Source: CBFHSD01 sp965658375
GTDB lineage: Bacteria; Bacteroidota; Bacteroidia; Flavobacteriales_G; Salibacteraceae
Direction of reading: 5' to 3'
DNA: 64,000 nt
Assembly: GCA_965658375.1 (NCBI GenBank)
Contig: CBFHSD010000006.1
Location: forward strand, 11,507-75,506
Shown: positions 45,712 through 54,912 of the stretch, piece by piece
Layout of the letters: each line of letters begins with the position of its first letter
Numbering within the stretch: the stretch's first letter is position 1
Notes under the pieces: model-generated
Told to the model about the DNA's origin: nothing
Databases searched by the model: none
What the model saw: the letters and a program-made list of their open reading frames with translations, nothing else
Position numbers and translations under genes: made by a program

Positions 45712-46272
45712 TCAATTGTTCATTGTTTTAGGAAGTGTGAATTTACCCGACTTTACATCACGGTATACCTTCCCTAAATAATTCAACCAGGTGCTGAAAG
45801 ACTCAACAGCTTCAAGAGTACTCTTCAAAGGTGTCTTCCCTTGCATCTTATAAATCACCACACCGTAAAGACCGTTCACCGCGAGCTCAACAGGGTTTCT
45901 ACTTGCTCCATTGGTTTTCTTTTCTAACTCCAATAAATTGGGGTAAGCTTTTTCCCAAAGCGCTAAGTAATCTTTGTCTTGCAAGACATTCATTAATGTT
46001 TTATGCAAGTAGCTTAACTCGCCAAAACATTCCAACACTGCACTTACATGCCCGCGATCTTGAAGATTATCAGCCTCCATTTCCTCTACCAAATCCATAT
46101 ACCATTTGAGCAGTTCAGCTCTTTCAGATTTGTTTTCGGCCTTGGGGTTAATGATTCGTTCTCGAATGATATCGATGCTGAATTGACAGGAACGCACTAC
46201 ATCTTCTGAATGGTACATGTAAATGATGTACTCAATAATGTTTGTGTGTTTTTTTCTTTCGGCTTCTACCAT
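45712..46272 (-). CDS. DUF4924 family protein
   Basis: Cytosolic, almost fully helical protein of 186 residues of the Bacteroidota family DUF4924. It starts KKHTNIIEYIIYMYHSEDVVRS, has NKSERAELLKWYMDLVEEME near 60 and ELAVNGLYGVVIYKMQGKTP near 140, and ends SFSTWLNYLGKVYRDV. No catalytic motif is visible and its role is unknown. It sits two bases after the OmpH gene and 16 before the MBL-fold hydrolase, so the three are probably one transcript driven from the box at 46929-46936. Confidence 0.85.
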   Translation of the reverse strand: MVEAERKKHTNIIEYIIYMYHSEDVVRSCQFSIDIIRERIINPKAENKSERAELLKWYMDLVEEMEADNLQDRGHVSAVLECFGELSYLHKTLMNVLQDKDYLALWEKAYPNLLELEKKTNGASRNPVELAVNGLYGVVIYKMQGKTPLKSTLEAVESFSTWLNYLGKVYRDVKSGKFTLPKTMNN

Positions 46273-46274
46273 AA

Positions 46275-46901
46275 TTATTTCGAAGCTTGTGGAGCATATT
46301 CTTTGTTCAAAGCAGCAATTACATCTTCAGTAATATCGTTGCTTTTAGAACCCCATTGTATTACCCCTGTAAACTCTTGATGACGAAGTACAATTTGATA
46401 GCCATGCTCTTGGCAGTAGCCATCTAAAAAAACGTTTACCGCATCATGAATTTCTTTGGTAAGCTCTTGCTCCATGCCCATCAACTTGCGTGTATACACA
46501 TCGCTTTGCTCCATGAGTTCAGACTCTTTCTTCATGAACTCTTGTTTTTTTATACTGTTTTCAAACTGCGTTTTGCTTGAAGCAATTACCGTGTAATCTT
46601 CAATATCGCGTTCTAGTTTTTTCCTTTTCGCCTCTAGTGAACCTTCTAATCTGATTTTTTCGGTCGTGAGCTTATCAAAATTCTCAATGGCCAACTGGTA
46701 GTTCGCCATCAGGGTATCAATATCTATGTAGGCAACTTCAACCGTCTCTTGAGAACTTTGGGGCATTTCCTGTACGTGAGTGCTGTCTATCGTTGCAGAA
46801 ATAGTTTGTGTCTCTTCTACGTCTGTATCAAACAATTCCATTCCATACAATACGGCTACGGCAACAATAAGGGCTATCTGAACAATATTTGATGTTTTCA
46901 A
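46275..46901 (-). CDS. OmpH/Skp-family periplasmic chaperone-like protein
   Basis: Protein of 208 residues. The N-terminal hydrophobic segment (about 7-22) may act as an anchor because no clear cleavage site follows. A Ser/Thr/Glu-rich linker (25-55) leads to the OmpH domain, with VAYIDIDTLMANYQLAIENF, a long coiled coil (about 75-150, KRKKLERDIEDY .. FMKKESELMEQ) and a closing beta segment (GYQIVLRHQEFTG). Skp holds unfolded outer-membrane proteins in the periplasm; this version would be membrane-tethered. First gene of its unit. Confidence 0.88.
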   Translation of the reverse strand: MKTSNIVQIALIVAVAVLYGMELFDTDVEETQTISATIDSTHVQEMPQSSQETVEVAYIDIDTLMANYQLAIENFDKLTTEKIRLEGSLEAKRKKLERDIEDYTVIASSKTQFENSIKKQEFMKKESELMEQSDVYTRKLMGMEQELTKEIHDAVNVFLDGYCQEHGYQIVLRHQEFTGVIQWGSKSNDITEDVIAALNKEYAPQASK

Positions 46902-46928
46902 AGGGCTTTTTATTTAGATGTAAGGGTG

Positions 46929-46936
46929 CAAATATA
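46929..46936 (-). promoter_or_regulatory. -7 promoter box of the OmpH unit
   Basis: Minus strand TATATTTG, a full TAnnTTTG match, 28 bases before the OmpH start. No TTTG is present at -33 spacing. Confidence 0.45.
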
Positions 46937-47004
46937 ACGGTTGAACACCATTTAAATTTGAAAGAAAAAGAAACCGATTATTCAGGAAATTGAGCGACTC
47001 AAAA

Positions 47005-48102
47005 TCATTCTATTACCTTCTTTAAGACTTTTACTTGATTGTTTATTTCCCAAGGTACCAATTTGCTTTGATCAAGGTTTGCAGACTGGTTGTCTTCCAT
47101 GCAAGCCAACACCTTTTCTTTAAAATCATTTGGAGATTTGGATACATGACATAAAGCCTCCAAGTCTGTACCCTCTACCATTTGCGGAGTAGTAATAACT
47201 GGGGAACCTGAAAAAAGTGCAGCGAGAAACTTGAGCTTTACCCCACTAACTCTGAAACCTGGAATGACCTGTACTCGAGCTTCACTCAATAATTCATCCA
47301 TTTCATCTTGCGATGGGTTGCCCGCCAACTGAACATTTGGCGTGGTTAAAATGGCTTCAGACAAAGCTTTACTAGGTTTTGCACCTGCAATAACCAAAGG
47401 CACCTGCATATTCAACCATACTTTTTCTAACAGCCACATGGCCGCTTCTTCGTTCTCAGAGACAGCTAGGTTACCTTGGTAGAGCGCGAAATTTGATTTT
47501 TGAGCCCTTTGACTTAATTTAAAAGGGTGCGCTGGTGGAAGAAGACAAACGCCATCATAGCGTCTTTTCAAGACCTCTTCATCTCCACGAGAAATAGCAA
47601 ATATGCCATCTGCAAACTGCAGCACAGATTCAAAGTTCTGGAGCTTTCTCGCCTCTCTTTGAAAGAAAACCTTTCTAAAGAACCCTCTCTCAGCTTCAGC
47701 TAAGTTTTGATAGTAATTATGCTCTATGTTGTGCGCTCGCACGTACTTTTTATGATTTTTGAGCTTGGGGTGATTGAGGTAGGCGCAGCAGTGCAGCCCT
47801 TCAAAAAGAATTGGGGCTTCTCTTTTGGCCAACTCATTTAGCAATTCTTCATTTTTTCTGCTGGATACAATAAAAGGAGCTGAAGTGAGCAGCCTAGAAG
47901 GTGTGTTGTATCTTTTATAATAGATGACTTTATGCGCATATTGCTCCAATTCAACAGACTGCCCTCGGCCATATTCGAACACATGCAACACCAAAGAAAC
48001 ACCTGTATTGTGTAATGCTTTGATTCTGTAAAATACATCAATCACTCCACCGTAATTGGCAGGTAAAGGGACATCAAAACACACTATTTGTAGGGCTTTC
48101 AT
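47005..48102 (-). CDS. glycosyltransferase (GT4-like)
   Basis: Protein of 365 residues from the ATG with complement at 48100-48102 (MKALQIVCFDVP), which falls one base after the upstream gene's stop. A longer reading to 48147 would overlap it and lacks support. The N-terminal acceptor domain has PANYGGVIDVFYRIKALH and YVRAHNIEHNYYQNL. The C-terminal domain carries SENEEAAMWLLEKVW, VIAGAKPSKAL, NVQLAGNPSQDEMDELLSEA and the short-chain VIPGFRVSGVKLKFLAAL. That is a two-domain GT-B fold. Last gene of the formyltransferase-GT-GT cluster. Sugar donor and acceptor are unknown. Confidence 0.85.
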   Translation of the reverse strand: MKALQIVCFDVPLPANYGGVIDVFYRIKALHNTGVSLVLHVFEYGRGQSVELEQYAHKVIYYKRYNTPSRLLTSAPFIVSSRKNEELLNELAKREAPILFEGLHCCAYLNHPKLKNHKKYVRAHNIEHNYYQNLAEAERGFFRKVFFQREARKLQNFESVLQFADGIFAISRGDEEVLKRRYDGVCLLPPAHPFKLSQRAQKSNFALYQGNLAVSENEEAAMWLLEKVWLNMQVPLVIAGAKPSKALSEAILTTPNVQLAGNPSQDEMDELLSEARVQVIPGFRVSGVKLKFLAALFSGSPVITTPQMVEGTDLEALCHVSKSPNDFKEKVLACMEDNQSANLDQSKLVPWEINNQVKVLKKVIE

Positions 48103-48103
48103 T

Positions 48104-49198
48104 CTAAGAAGGCAAATTGCTGTAGACCGAAAGTAAAACTTTCTCATCAGCTTGCCAGTTGTGTTCTTCGCGTGCTCTTAATGCATTCTCATGAAGCGTA
48201 TTCCAATGAGTTTGATCTTTCAGCAAAGCATTCAAGGCATCTACTACAGAGGTTTCATCAAGTGATTCGAGCAAATGCGCCACCTCAAACAGCTCATTAA
48301 ACGCTTTGTACTCTGGATAAGCCATTGCCAATTGAGGCACACCGTGATGAAAATAATCGAAAAAGCGGTTCGCTAAACTGTGTTGATTGCTTAACCCGTC
48401 ATTGCTAAAGAGTGTAATACCTACGCTGGCATTAATGGTATAGTTGGGGAGCTCTTCGGGCTTGACATAACCCTTGAAGTGAATGCGGTCATCAAGGCCA
48501 AGTCTTGTACTTAGCGCAACCATTTCGTCATATAAATTTCCCAAACCACACACTACCAAATCTACCCCTTCAATTTGTCGCATTGCAGGAATAAGCACTT
48601 CCAACCCCCTGCCCACATTCACAGAACCTTGATACAAAATGTAGGGCCGCTGTGGTTTATTTTGAGGCGGCAGCTCTTTTAGCAAAGTGACATTACGTAC
48701 CACTTTATAATCCACCTTGTATTTTTCTTTAAAGAGTTGCGCATAGCCTCTGCTTACTGTATAACCCAGAGAAATATTCGGAACCGAGTTTCGCTCTATC
48801 CATTGCCACGCCTTTTTAATAAGCGGCCTCCTCACTACTTCTTCCATCTCTGTAAAATACTCATGTGCATCATACACAATGGGAAGTTGTTTTTCTTTAG
48901 AAACACGATAACAGGCCAACATGGTATCCAGATCAATAACGTTTACCACGTCAAACTCTTGTTTTCTCATCCACCTCCAAAGACGAAAATTGTATTCAAG
49001 ATAGAAGAGCTTTCCTGTATTGAATTTGCACTTCAGTCGAACTTGCTCATAAGGCTTTTGCTCCAAAGGCTTAGAAAAAGAACGCTCTCTGCCTACCAAA
49101 GTTACTTTGTAGCCACCTTTTACCAATGACCTACAAATACGGTTCATTCGTTGATCGTACGTCAAATCGTTTGTAACAGTTGCTACAATGTGCTTCAT
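48104..49198 (-). CDS. glycosyltransferase (GT4-like)
   Basis: GT-B glycosyltransferase of 364 residues. The N-terminal part begins MKHIVATVTNDLTYDQRMNRI and has DVVNVIDLDTMLACYRVSK and PIVYDAHEYFTEMEEVVRRP. The donor-binding part holds LYQGSVNVGRGLEVLIPAM, GLGNLYDEM, IHFKGYVKPEELPNY and SNQHSLANRFFDYFHHGVPQ, with the family Glu-type motif replaced by SNQHSLA. It overlaps the upstream formyltransferase gene by four bases (ATGA) and is followed by the second glycosyltransferase after one base, so all three are tightly coupled. Likely used in surface polysaccharide synthesis. Confidence 0.88.
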   Translation of the reverse strand: MKHIVATVTNDLTYDQRMNRICRSLVKGGYKVTLVGRERSFSKPLEQKPYEQVRLKCKFNTGKLFYLEYNFRLWRWMRKQEFDVVNVIDLDTMLACYRVSKEKQLPIVYDAHEYFTEMEEVVRRPLIKKAWQWIERNSVPNISLGYTVSRGYAQLFKEKYKVDYKVVRNVTLLKELPPQNKPQRPYILYQGSVNVGRGLEVLIPAMRQIEGVDLVVCGLGNLYDEMVALSTRLGLDDRIHFKGYVKPEELPNYTINASVGITLFSNDGLSNQHSLANRFFDYFHHGVPQLAMAYPEYKAFNELFEVAHLLESLDETSVVDALNALLKDQTHWNTLHENALRAREEHNWQADEKVLLSVYSNLPS

Positions 49199-49965
49199 CT
49201 GTCCAATTCTTCTTTCCAGTTCAACGATAAATTCTTTTTCTCACCATTTACAAGCGCATATGGTGGGTCAAATGGCGGGAACCAACAAGCTCTTACTACT
49301 CTATCTATCTCTTCATCTGCTTGTGCGAGATCTACCACTTTCAAGGATTGAATCTCTGATTTTAAATGGAAACTAGACGATCGGGTAGTCTCAAAACTCG
49401 CTTGAGAAACTGCGGTACACTGCCCTTTTACCAAGTCTGCCCAGTGTTCTACAAAAAGGTTTTCGCTTGCTTTATTTGTCTTTTCATAAAGCGAAATGGC
49501 CGTTTCCATATTGGATTCTATTTCAAAACGATTTTCAAATAAAATACCTCCTGCATCTACACCTGGAGTCATCTCATGAAGCGTGGTTCCAAAAACAGGA
49601 GAACCATCAACAATCGCAAAAGAAAACTGATTTGCTCCACGGTATTCTGGCAAAGGCGCCATGTGTAAGTTGCACGCAAGACTTTTCGCTTTCTGAATGT
49701 GGCTCTCTTTAAGAATAGCATGGTACTGCACAGAAATTAAAAGGTCAAACTCAAGCTGAAGTAAATCATCTTCATGCGAATACCAAGGCAATTTGTAATC
49801 TACAGCTAACTGCTTGATGCTTTGTTTGCCCTGTTGAAGGGTTCTATTGTTGCTCAAAACAGCAACGAGTTCAACATCAAGTTCTTTTTGGGTATGCAAG
49901 ATATGTTGAAGGCAAAATGCGCCTATCTCTTTACTCCCTAAAAATGCTACTCTTACTTTGCTCAT
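49195..49965 (-). CDS. formyltransferase-fold enzyme, likely sugar-amine N-formyltransferase
   Basis: Protein of 256 residues from MSKVRVAFLGS (ATG complement 49963-49965; a longer frame starts at 49983). It has the formyl-THF-transferase core: VRVAFLGSKEIGAFCLQ, LISVQYHAIL, the catalytic block CNLHMAPLPEYRGANQFSFA with the N-x-H pair, and the catalytic Asp in TPGVDAGGILFE. It is shorter than methionyl-tRNA formyltransferase (about 310) and lacks its C-terminal OB domain. Its position in front of two glycosyltransferases points to formylation of an amino sugar, as in WbkC/VioF-type enzymes. Substrate is inferred from context. Confidence 0.82.
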   Translation of the reverse strand: MSKVRVAFLGSKEIGAFCLQHILHTQKELDVELVAVLSNNRTLQQGKQSIKQLAVDYKLPWYSHEDDLLQLEFDLLISVQYHAILKESHIQKAKSLACNLHMAPLPEYRGANQFSFAIVDGSPVFGTTLHEMTPGVDAGGILFENRFEIESNMETAISLYEKTNKASENLFVEHWADLVKGQCTAVSQASFETTRSSSFHLKSEIQSLKVVDLAQADEEIDRVVRACWFPPFDPPYALVNGEKKNLSLNWKEELDR

Positions 49966-50096
49966 TTGTATAATGGGCTCCAAATTACAACTATTGATGA
50001 GCCTACAAAATGTACCCTTTTGAATGTTTAAAACTTGTCGCTATTCACCTTCAAAAACTTCATGGAGATTCTACATTTGAAAAAAGCTCCTATCCC

Positions 50097-51104
50097 ATGC
50101 TACAAAACGCATCTCTGCAGCCCTACAATACCTTTGGAATCGATCACAAAGCGCGCAAACTTCTTTCTGTAGAACGTGCCGAACAGTTGCAAGACTTGCT
50201 TAAGAAAGAAGACGCGGAAGACCTGCTCTTTCTTGGTGGAGGAAGCAATATTCTCCTTACGAAAGATGTAGCTAAAACAGTAGTGCTCAATCGCATTCGT
50301 GGAATTGACATTGTAAGCGAAACAAAAACTGAGGTGCAGGTACAAGCTGGTGCAGGTGAGGTTTGGCATGACTTTGTACAATGGTGCATTCAACACAACT
50401 TTGGAGGCTTAGAGAACCTCAGTTTGATTCCTGGAAGCGTTGGTGCGGCTCCCATGCAAAATATTGGCGCATACGGAGTAGAGATCAAAAGGAATTTTGT
50501 CTCTTTAGAAGCGCTAGAATTGAGCACAGGGAAAATCAAAATTTTCAATAATAAAGAATGCGCATTTGGCTACCGCGAAAGTGTTTTTAAACGCGCTTTG
50601 AAAGGACAGTTTTTCATTTCATCAGTTCGTTTTCGATTGAGTAAAATGAACCACGAGCTAAACACCTCATACGGTGCCATTGAGCAAGAGCTTAAAGAAA
50701 TGCAAGCTACTCCGAGCATTCAAAGCATTTCAGAAGCAGTAATTCGCATACGCTCTAGCAAGCTGCCTGACCCAAAGAAAATTGGCAATTCTGGAAGCTT
50801 TTTTAAGAACCCGGTGATTGATAACGAGACATTTTCTGAAATTAAAAAGCAGCACCCTACGATTGCACACTATCCTGCTGGAGAAGGCTTAACCAAGGTG
50901 GCAGCAGGCTGGTTGATTGACCAAGCAGGTTGGAAAGGAAAGACGTTTGGCAACTATGGCGTTCATAAACACCAAGCCTTGGTATTGGTAAATTATGGTG
51001 GAGCTAGTGGGCAGGAGATTTACCAACTTTCTGAAGACATCATTAAAGACATTCAAACAAAATTCAATATCTCTCTAGAAAGAGAGGTGAACATCTTGAA
51101 TTAA
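50097..51104 (+). CDS. murB: UDP-N-acetylenolpyruvoylglucosamine reductase
   Basis: NADPH- and FAD-dependent second step of UDP-MurNAc synthesis. About 335 residues from MLQNASLQPYNTFGID; an in-frame ATG at 50010 exists but would add 29 atypical residues. The FAD-binding segment LFLGGGSNILL is near residue 52, PGSVGAAPMQNIGAYGVE near 110, and the active-site region GNSGSFFKNPVI near 230 carries the catalytic Ser. The layout is the type I MurB of E. coli, with the extra C-terminal insert (YPAGEGLTKVAAGWLIDQAGWKG). The final Glu lies in ISLEREVNIL. Closed by a bidirectional terminator. Confidence 0.95.
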   Translation: MLQNASLQPYNTFGIDHKARKLLSVERAEQLQDLLKKEDAEDLLFLGGGSNILLTKDVAKTVVLNRIRGIDIVSETKTEVQVQAGAGEVWHDFVQWCIQHNFGGLENLSLIPGSVGAAPMQNIGAYGVEIKRNFVSLEALELSTGKIKIFNNKECAFGYRESVFKRALKGQFFISSVRFRLSKMNHELNTSYGAIEQELKEMQATPSIQSISEAVIRIRSSKLPDPKKIGNSGSFFKNPVIDNETFSEIKKQHPTIAHYPAGEGLTKVAAGWLIDQAGWKGKTFGNYGVHKHQALVLVNYGGASGQEIYQLSEDIIKDIQTKFNISLEREVNILN

Positions 51105-51106
51105 AA

Positions 51107-51138
51107 AAAGCCCAACTGTCTTCAGACCATTGGGCTTT
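51107..51138. terminator. bidirectional terminator between murB and the DUF5606 gene
   Basis: AAAGCCCAA (51107-51115) pairs with TTGGGCTTT (51130-51138), flanked by an A-run on the murB side. An inner CTG-CAG pair may extend the structure. It serves convergent genes. Confidence 0.8.
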
Positions 51139-51159
51139 CAAATAATTTATCGGGGAGAC

Positions 51160-51636
51160 TTATTCTTCACCTTCTTTTGTTTCTGTTGTTGCAGGAGCTT
51201 CTTCTACTACTTCAGCATCTTCAACCACAGGAGTTTCTTCTGTTTCTTCTTCAGAAGGAACCATCAATCCTGCTTTTTCCAGCGCCAAGTACCATTTGAA
51301 TAATTTCTTCATGTCAGAAACATACACGCGTTCTCTATCGTAATCTGGAAGAGCGATTGACATCAGTTCTTTTACGCGGTCATTCTTTGGAGAAGCATCT
51401 ATTTCTCCACCACCAGTAACATAGGCGTGAATGTTATCCATGATTTCACCCAAAGGAACTTCTTCTGTTTCGGTGTATATGCTAATGTCTTCTAACGCGC
51501 TCACCTTATGGCTAGCATAAGCAGGCATGCGCTTTCCATCGGTCAACGACTCAATAATGATCCCGTTGTTCATTTGACCAACCAATTGGTATAAACCGGG
51601 CTTGCCGCTTACGGTAAGAATGCCTTTTAAATCCAT
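51160..51636 (-). CDS. DUF5606 family protein
   Basis: Protein of 158 residues from MDLKGILTVSGKPGLYQLVGQ. The frame opens further upstream to 51678, but the family begins at this Met, and the -7 box at 51657-51664 lies inside the longer version. The first 70 residues form an SH3-like beta domain (GIIIESLTDGKRMPAYASHKVSALEDISIYT). A helical part follows with NDRVKELMSIALPDYDRERVYVSDMKKLFKWYLALEKAG, and then an acidic low-complexity tail rich in Glu, Val and Thr. No function is established to my knowledge. Confidence 0.87.
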   Translation of the reverse strand: MDLKGILTVSGKPGLYQLVGQMNNGIIIESLTDGKRMPAYASHKVSALEDISIYTETEEVPLGEIMDNIHAYVTGGGEIDASPKNDRVKELMSIALPDYDRERVYVSDMKKLFKWYLALEKAGLMVPSEEETEETPVVEDAEVVEEAPATTETKEGEE

Positions 51637-51656
51637 GTTTTTCAATTTTGAGGATG

Positions 51657-51686
51657 CAAATATAATCTGTCGACTCAATCATCAAC
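51657..51686 (-). promoter_or_regulatory. promoter of the DUF5606 gene
   Basis: Minus strand TATATTTG (plus 51657-51664), a full -7 match, with TTG (plus CAA at 51683-51685, GTTG in context) 18 bases upstream. The -7 box ends 21 bases before the ATG at 51636. Confidence 0.55.
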
Positions 51687-51701
51687 AGCGAATCTTTATT
51701 C

Positions 51702-54467
51702 TTATTGGATGATTATACGAACCGAATTGAAACCGTTTTCCCTTTTGACTTGTAACACATACACTCCAGGTTCTATTTGAGAAACATCTACCGTGTGATT
51801 ATTTGCCTTAAAGACCTCTTGATGAACCAATTGCCCATTTAGGTTAATCAAATCAACTTGTTGAATCTTTTGGTTTGGCGATTCTATCGTAAATCTGTTT
51901 TTTGCCGGATTCGGGTATACTTTTATTTCGGTCTGCTGGGAAAGCTCTCGTGTATTGCTTGGCTCTTGCCCATTGTACTTCTTAAATGCAGAATCTGCAA
52001 AAATCTCTAAGGAATCTAATTCATAAGCTCCTAATAAGGCAAAAGCCACAGTAGCCGTATCTCCTGGCGCTATATCTCCAAGAAAGCCACTTACCGTTTG
52101 CGTTACATCATTTCCAGTGCTTGTTCCCACTCCTGCTTGGCCTCTATAGGTGCTGAGCACTTCATATTTATCTGGTGTATTGAATCCATTGGTAGTGGTA
52201 ATTCCATCTTCACCTGTATTTGTATTGTCCATACAATAGGCGTTGAAAAGCTGATTGGTGAGCAGTTGAACTCCCGCAATAGGCACTTCTCCACTTCCTG
52301 TATACACCGAATAAGCGAATTTTTTGTCGCTGCGGGCGTAGGCTTGATTCTTATCGTAATCTTTGATATCGAAATCCATCCATACTCCCGCAAAAACAGA
52401 ATCAAGCTGTACCAAAGAATGATTGATCACTTTGTATTCTGCAATAACATAATTTTGGTTCCCTTCTGTGTTCCATGCATAGTAATTCTGAATCACCTGC
52501 ACTCCCATACTGTCGTAATTGGCAGATGTATCTACAAAAGAACCATTCAAGTCAAAGTCACTTTCTACACTTGGCACCACGGTATGTAAATTGGCAAACG
52601 CACTAAAATCACTTTCTGTTAAACCCGAAGCAAAGCGGATGTTATCTAGTACTTTAATGGTATCGCTTTTTACACCACCAAGCATAAAACCTCCTTCAAA
52701 AAGAAGGTTGTTAGTGTAAGCGTCATATTCAAAACCAAGGCCCTGAGTAACATTATGATTATTAAACCCGATAATGCTGTTTGAAGTGGCTGTGGTTCGC
52801 ACCTTATTCATATCAATATTTATGAAATCTACGTTGGTCAACACTTCAAAGAAAGCCGAATACACATAGCCTAGTCCATCGCTAACTTCTACCTCTAACA
52901 AGAGCGGAGCGTTGCTCATTGCAGCCGAATCAATTCTTACAAAAAAGGGATCTGAGTAGTTGTATACAGGCTGAAAAGTATTGAGCACGCCAACATCAAA
53001 CGTGCTATCAATCAAAGAAGCTGGGCCATTTATTTTCAATCGTGCTGTGAGGTATTGCGACTGTGCGAGGTAATTGGTGAATTTCATTCCGATTCGCAAG
53101 GTATCTCCCTCTACAAAAGCGTTATCATTCTCATCGCTTACTAGCCAATTAGAAACCACTACCGCAGGATCTGTAATAAAGCCGCTCAATGCCGCTTCCA
53201 TATCCAGCAATCCCGCCCCCAATTTATTGGAATACGATTCATTTCCCGTTACCCCATCCACATCCAACGCGGTCGCCTTGAGCTGCGCTTTGGTTTGCAT
53301 AGCGGTAAGTTGTGGGTATTGCGAGCGAACCAAAGCCGCTGCACCAGCAACCAAAGGAGCAGCCATGGAAGTTCCTGTTTTTGTGCCGTATTGACCATCG
53401 TTCAACGTGCTAAAAATATCTTCTCCAGGCGCACAGATATCAAGCCAATAGCCGTAATTTGAAAATCCGGATTTAACATTGGAAGGATTGAGAGACCCCA
53501 CCGCCAATGTGTATTCATAAGCTGCGGGGTAATGCGGCTCTTCGCGGTTTTGATTTCCAGCAGCACATACAACCAAAGCATCTTTATTGATAGATGCATA
53601 AGTGATAACATCTTTAGAGAAATCGCTGTAGGTGTAGCCTCCCCAAGAACAATTGATGATGCTCGCACCGCGGTCGGCCAAATAAACAATTCCATCATAA
53701 CCGTGCGTAATGCTTCTATCATTTCCCGTTTTTGCAGTGATGTATCGGCAATTGAATCCAGTAGATGCAATGCCCAATTGATTGTTTGTTCGTGCAGCTG
53801 CTATTCCGGCAACATGCACTCCGTGGTCGCTATCTGTCATTTGCACATCTTCAGATGCTCCAGCAAAATTCCACCCATTGTAATCGTCAATAAAACCATT
53901 GCCATCATCGTCAATCCCATTAATAGGATCTGCGTAGTTTCTTTGTGTTTTAACAAGTAAATCGGGGTGATCCAGATCTGTTCCCGTATCATTTATTCCA
54001 ATGACAATTGACGTATCTCCCGTTTGAATATCCCATGCAGCAAAAGCTTTAATACTGGCCAAATACCCCTGTTGACTCAATTGTGGATCTGAAGGAATAA
54101 GCGAGCTTGTTTGAATGTACCTAGGTTCTACGTACTCAAAATGAGGCATTCCTTTTAAGGCATTCGAAACTTTGATTACTTGTAGGTTTTGACTGCTTAC
54201 TTCATATACTCGGCTAAGATCTACATAACCCATATCCTGCGCTGACCTTGCAATGGTTTGTTTATTTGGAAAAAGCTTCTTCACAGAGAAGACTTGCCCT
54301 TGAAAGTGACTTTTCACCTCGTCAAGCTCAAAGACTTGATCTATGGTTTTGGTTTCTTCTTTGGCTAGTTTCAAAATCAATACGTCTGCTACAAAATCTT
54401 GCGACTGTGCATGAAGTAAAAAGGCTTCTAAAAAAGCCACTATTAAACTAAATTTCATCCAATTCAT
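51702..54467 (-). CDS. secreted subtilisin-like serine protease with type A T9SS sorting domain
   Basis: Exported S8 peptidase of 921 residues. Signal peptide MNWMKFSLIVAFLEAFLLHAQSQ (a start three codons later, at 54458, is possible). The catalytic triad is visible as Asp in GINDTGTDLDHPDL (about 160), His in DHGVHVAGIAAA (about 218) and Ser in GTSMAAPLVAGAAAL (about 365). Beta domains follow (about 420-830). The C-terminal type A sorting domain begins KVYPNPAKNRFTIES near residue 850 and ends FNSVRIIIQ. The 5' end overlaps the last 20 bases of the HsdR-N gene. The protein is expected outside the cell or on its surface. Confidence 0.94.
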   Translation of the reverse strand: MNWMKFSLIVAFLEAFLLHAQSQDFVADVLILKLAKEETKTIDQVFELDEVKSHFQGQVFSVKKLFPNKQTIARSAQDMGYVDLSRVYEVSSQNLQVIKVSNALKGMPHFEYVEPRYIQTSSLIPSDPQLSQQGYLASIKAFAAWDIQTGDTSIVIGINDTGTDLDHPDLLVKTQRNYADPINGIDDDGNGFIDDYNGWNFAGASEDVQMTDSDHGVHVAGIAAARTNNQLGIASTGFNCRYITAKTGNDRSITHGYDGIVYLADRGASIINCSWGGYTYSDFSKDVITYASINKDALVVCAAGNQNREEPHYPAAYEYTLAVGSLNPSNVKSGFSNYGYWLDICAPGEDIFSTLNDGQYGTKTGTSMAAPLVAGAAALVRSQYPQLTAMQTKAQLKATALDVDGVTGNESYSNKLGAGLLDMEAALSGFITDPAVVVSNWLVSDENDNAFVEGDTLRIGMKFTNYLAQSQYLTARLKINGPASLIDSTFDVGVLNTFQPVYNYSDPFFVRIDSAAMSNAPLLLEVEVSDGLGYVYSAFFEVLTNVDFINIDMNKVRTTATSNSIIGFNNHNVTQGLGFEYDAYTNNLLFEGGFMLGGVKSDTIKVLDNIRFASGLTESDFSAFANLHTVVPSVESDFDLNGSFVDTSANYDSMGVQVIQNYYAWNTEGNQNYVIAEYKVINHSLVQLDSVFAGVWMDFDIKDYDKNQAYARSDKKFAYSVYTGSGEVPIAGVQLLTNQLFNAYCMDNTNTGEDGITTTNGFNTPDKYEVLSTYRGQAGVGTSTGNDVTQTVSGFLGDIAPGDTATVAFALLGAYELDSLEIFADSAFKKYNGQEPSNTRELSQQTEIKVYPNPAKNRFTIESPNQKIQQVDLINLNGQLVHQEVFKANNHTVDVSQIEPGVYVLQVKRENGFNSVRIIIQ

Positions 54468-54888
54468 TGAAAAAAGGTATATCGTTGAGGTGTTCAAACC
54501 TGTGTGTATCAAACATAATTCTACTGCAGTAATGTGTCAAGCCATTTGTTACCACCAAAAAAGGAACTTTGAAAGACAAGTTGTAACGTGCCGCTTGGTC
54601 GTAAACGCCTTGCGTAATCTTTACCTGTGGAGCTTTACACTCCACTAAAACCATAGGTTTCGCGTTTTTGTTGTAGACCACCACATCTGCTCTGCGCTGC
54701 ATTCCATTCACTTTCAAACCTGCTTCTATAGCAATGAGCGATGCGGGCACTGCTCTTTGTTCTACCAGAAACTGAACGAAAGTCTGCCGTACTTGCTCTT
54801 CTGGAGTAAGCACAACATATTTTTTCCGAATCGGATCAAATACCTCAGCCTTTCCTTTAGAATTGTTTCTACTTTTATGGAATATCAT
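54448..54888 (-). CDS. orphan HsdR N-terminal-domain (PD-(D/E)XK-like) protein
   Basis: Protein of 146 residues from MIFHKSRNNSKG (ATG complement at 54886-54888); an upstream Met would run into the divergent AMP nucleosidase gene. It consists of only the HsdR_N-type domain: PEEQVRQTFVQFLVEQ, IAIEAGLKVNGMQRRADVVVYN and MVLVECKAPQVKIT. This shows the E...D...ExK nuclease residues, with Asp near 70 and Glu-x-Lys near 85. No HsdM, HsdS or helicase gene is near, so this is not a restriction system. Divergent from the AMP nucleosidase and holA genes with 24 bases between. Function unknown; a nuclease role is inference. Confidence 0.8.
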   Translation of the reverse strand: MIFHKSRNNSKGKAEVFDPIRKKYVVLTPEEQVRQTFVQFLVEQRAVPASLIAIEAGLKVNGMQRRADVVVYNKNAKPMVLVECKAPQVKITQGVYDQAARYNLSFKVPFLVVTNGLTHYCSRIMFDTHRFEHLNDIPFFNELDEI

Positions 54889-54912
54889 AAACGTCCAATT
54901 AAAATTTAGCGA

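Noticed and set aside
50010..50096. N-terminal extension of MurB.
   Set aside because: The extra 29 residues do not resemble the family N-terminus, and the ATG at 50097 gives the normal MurB start.
54448..54888. Type I restriction-modification system.
   Set aside because: Only the isolated HsdR N-terminal domain is present; no helicase, methylase or specificity subunit lies nearby.
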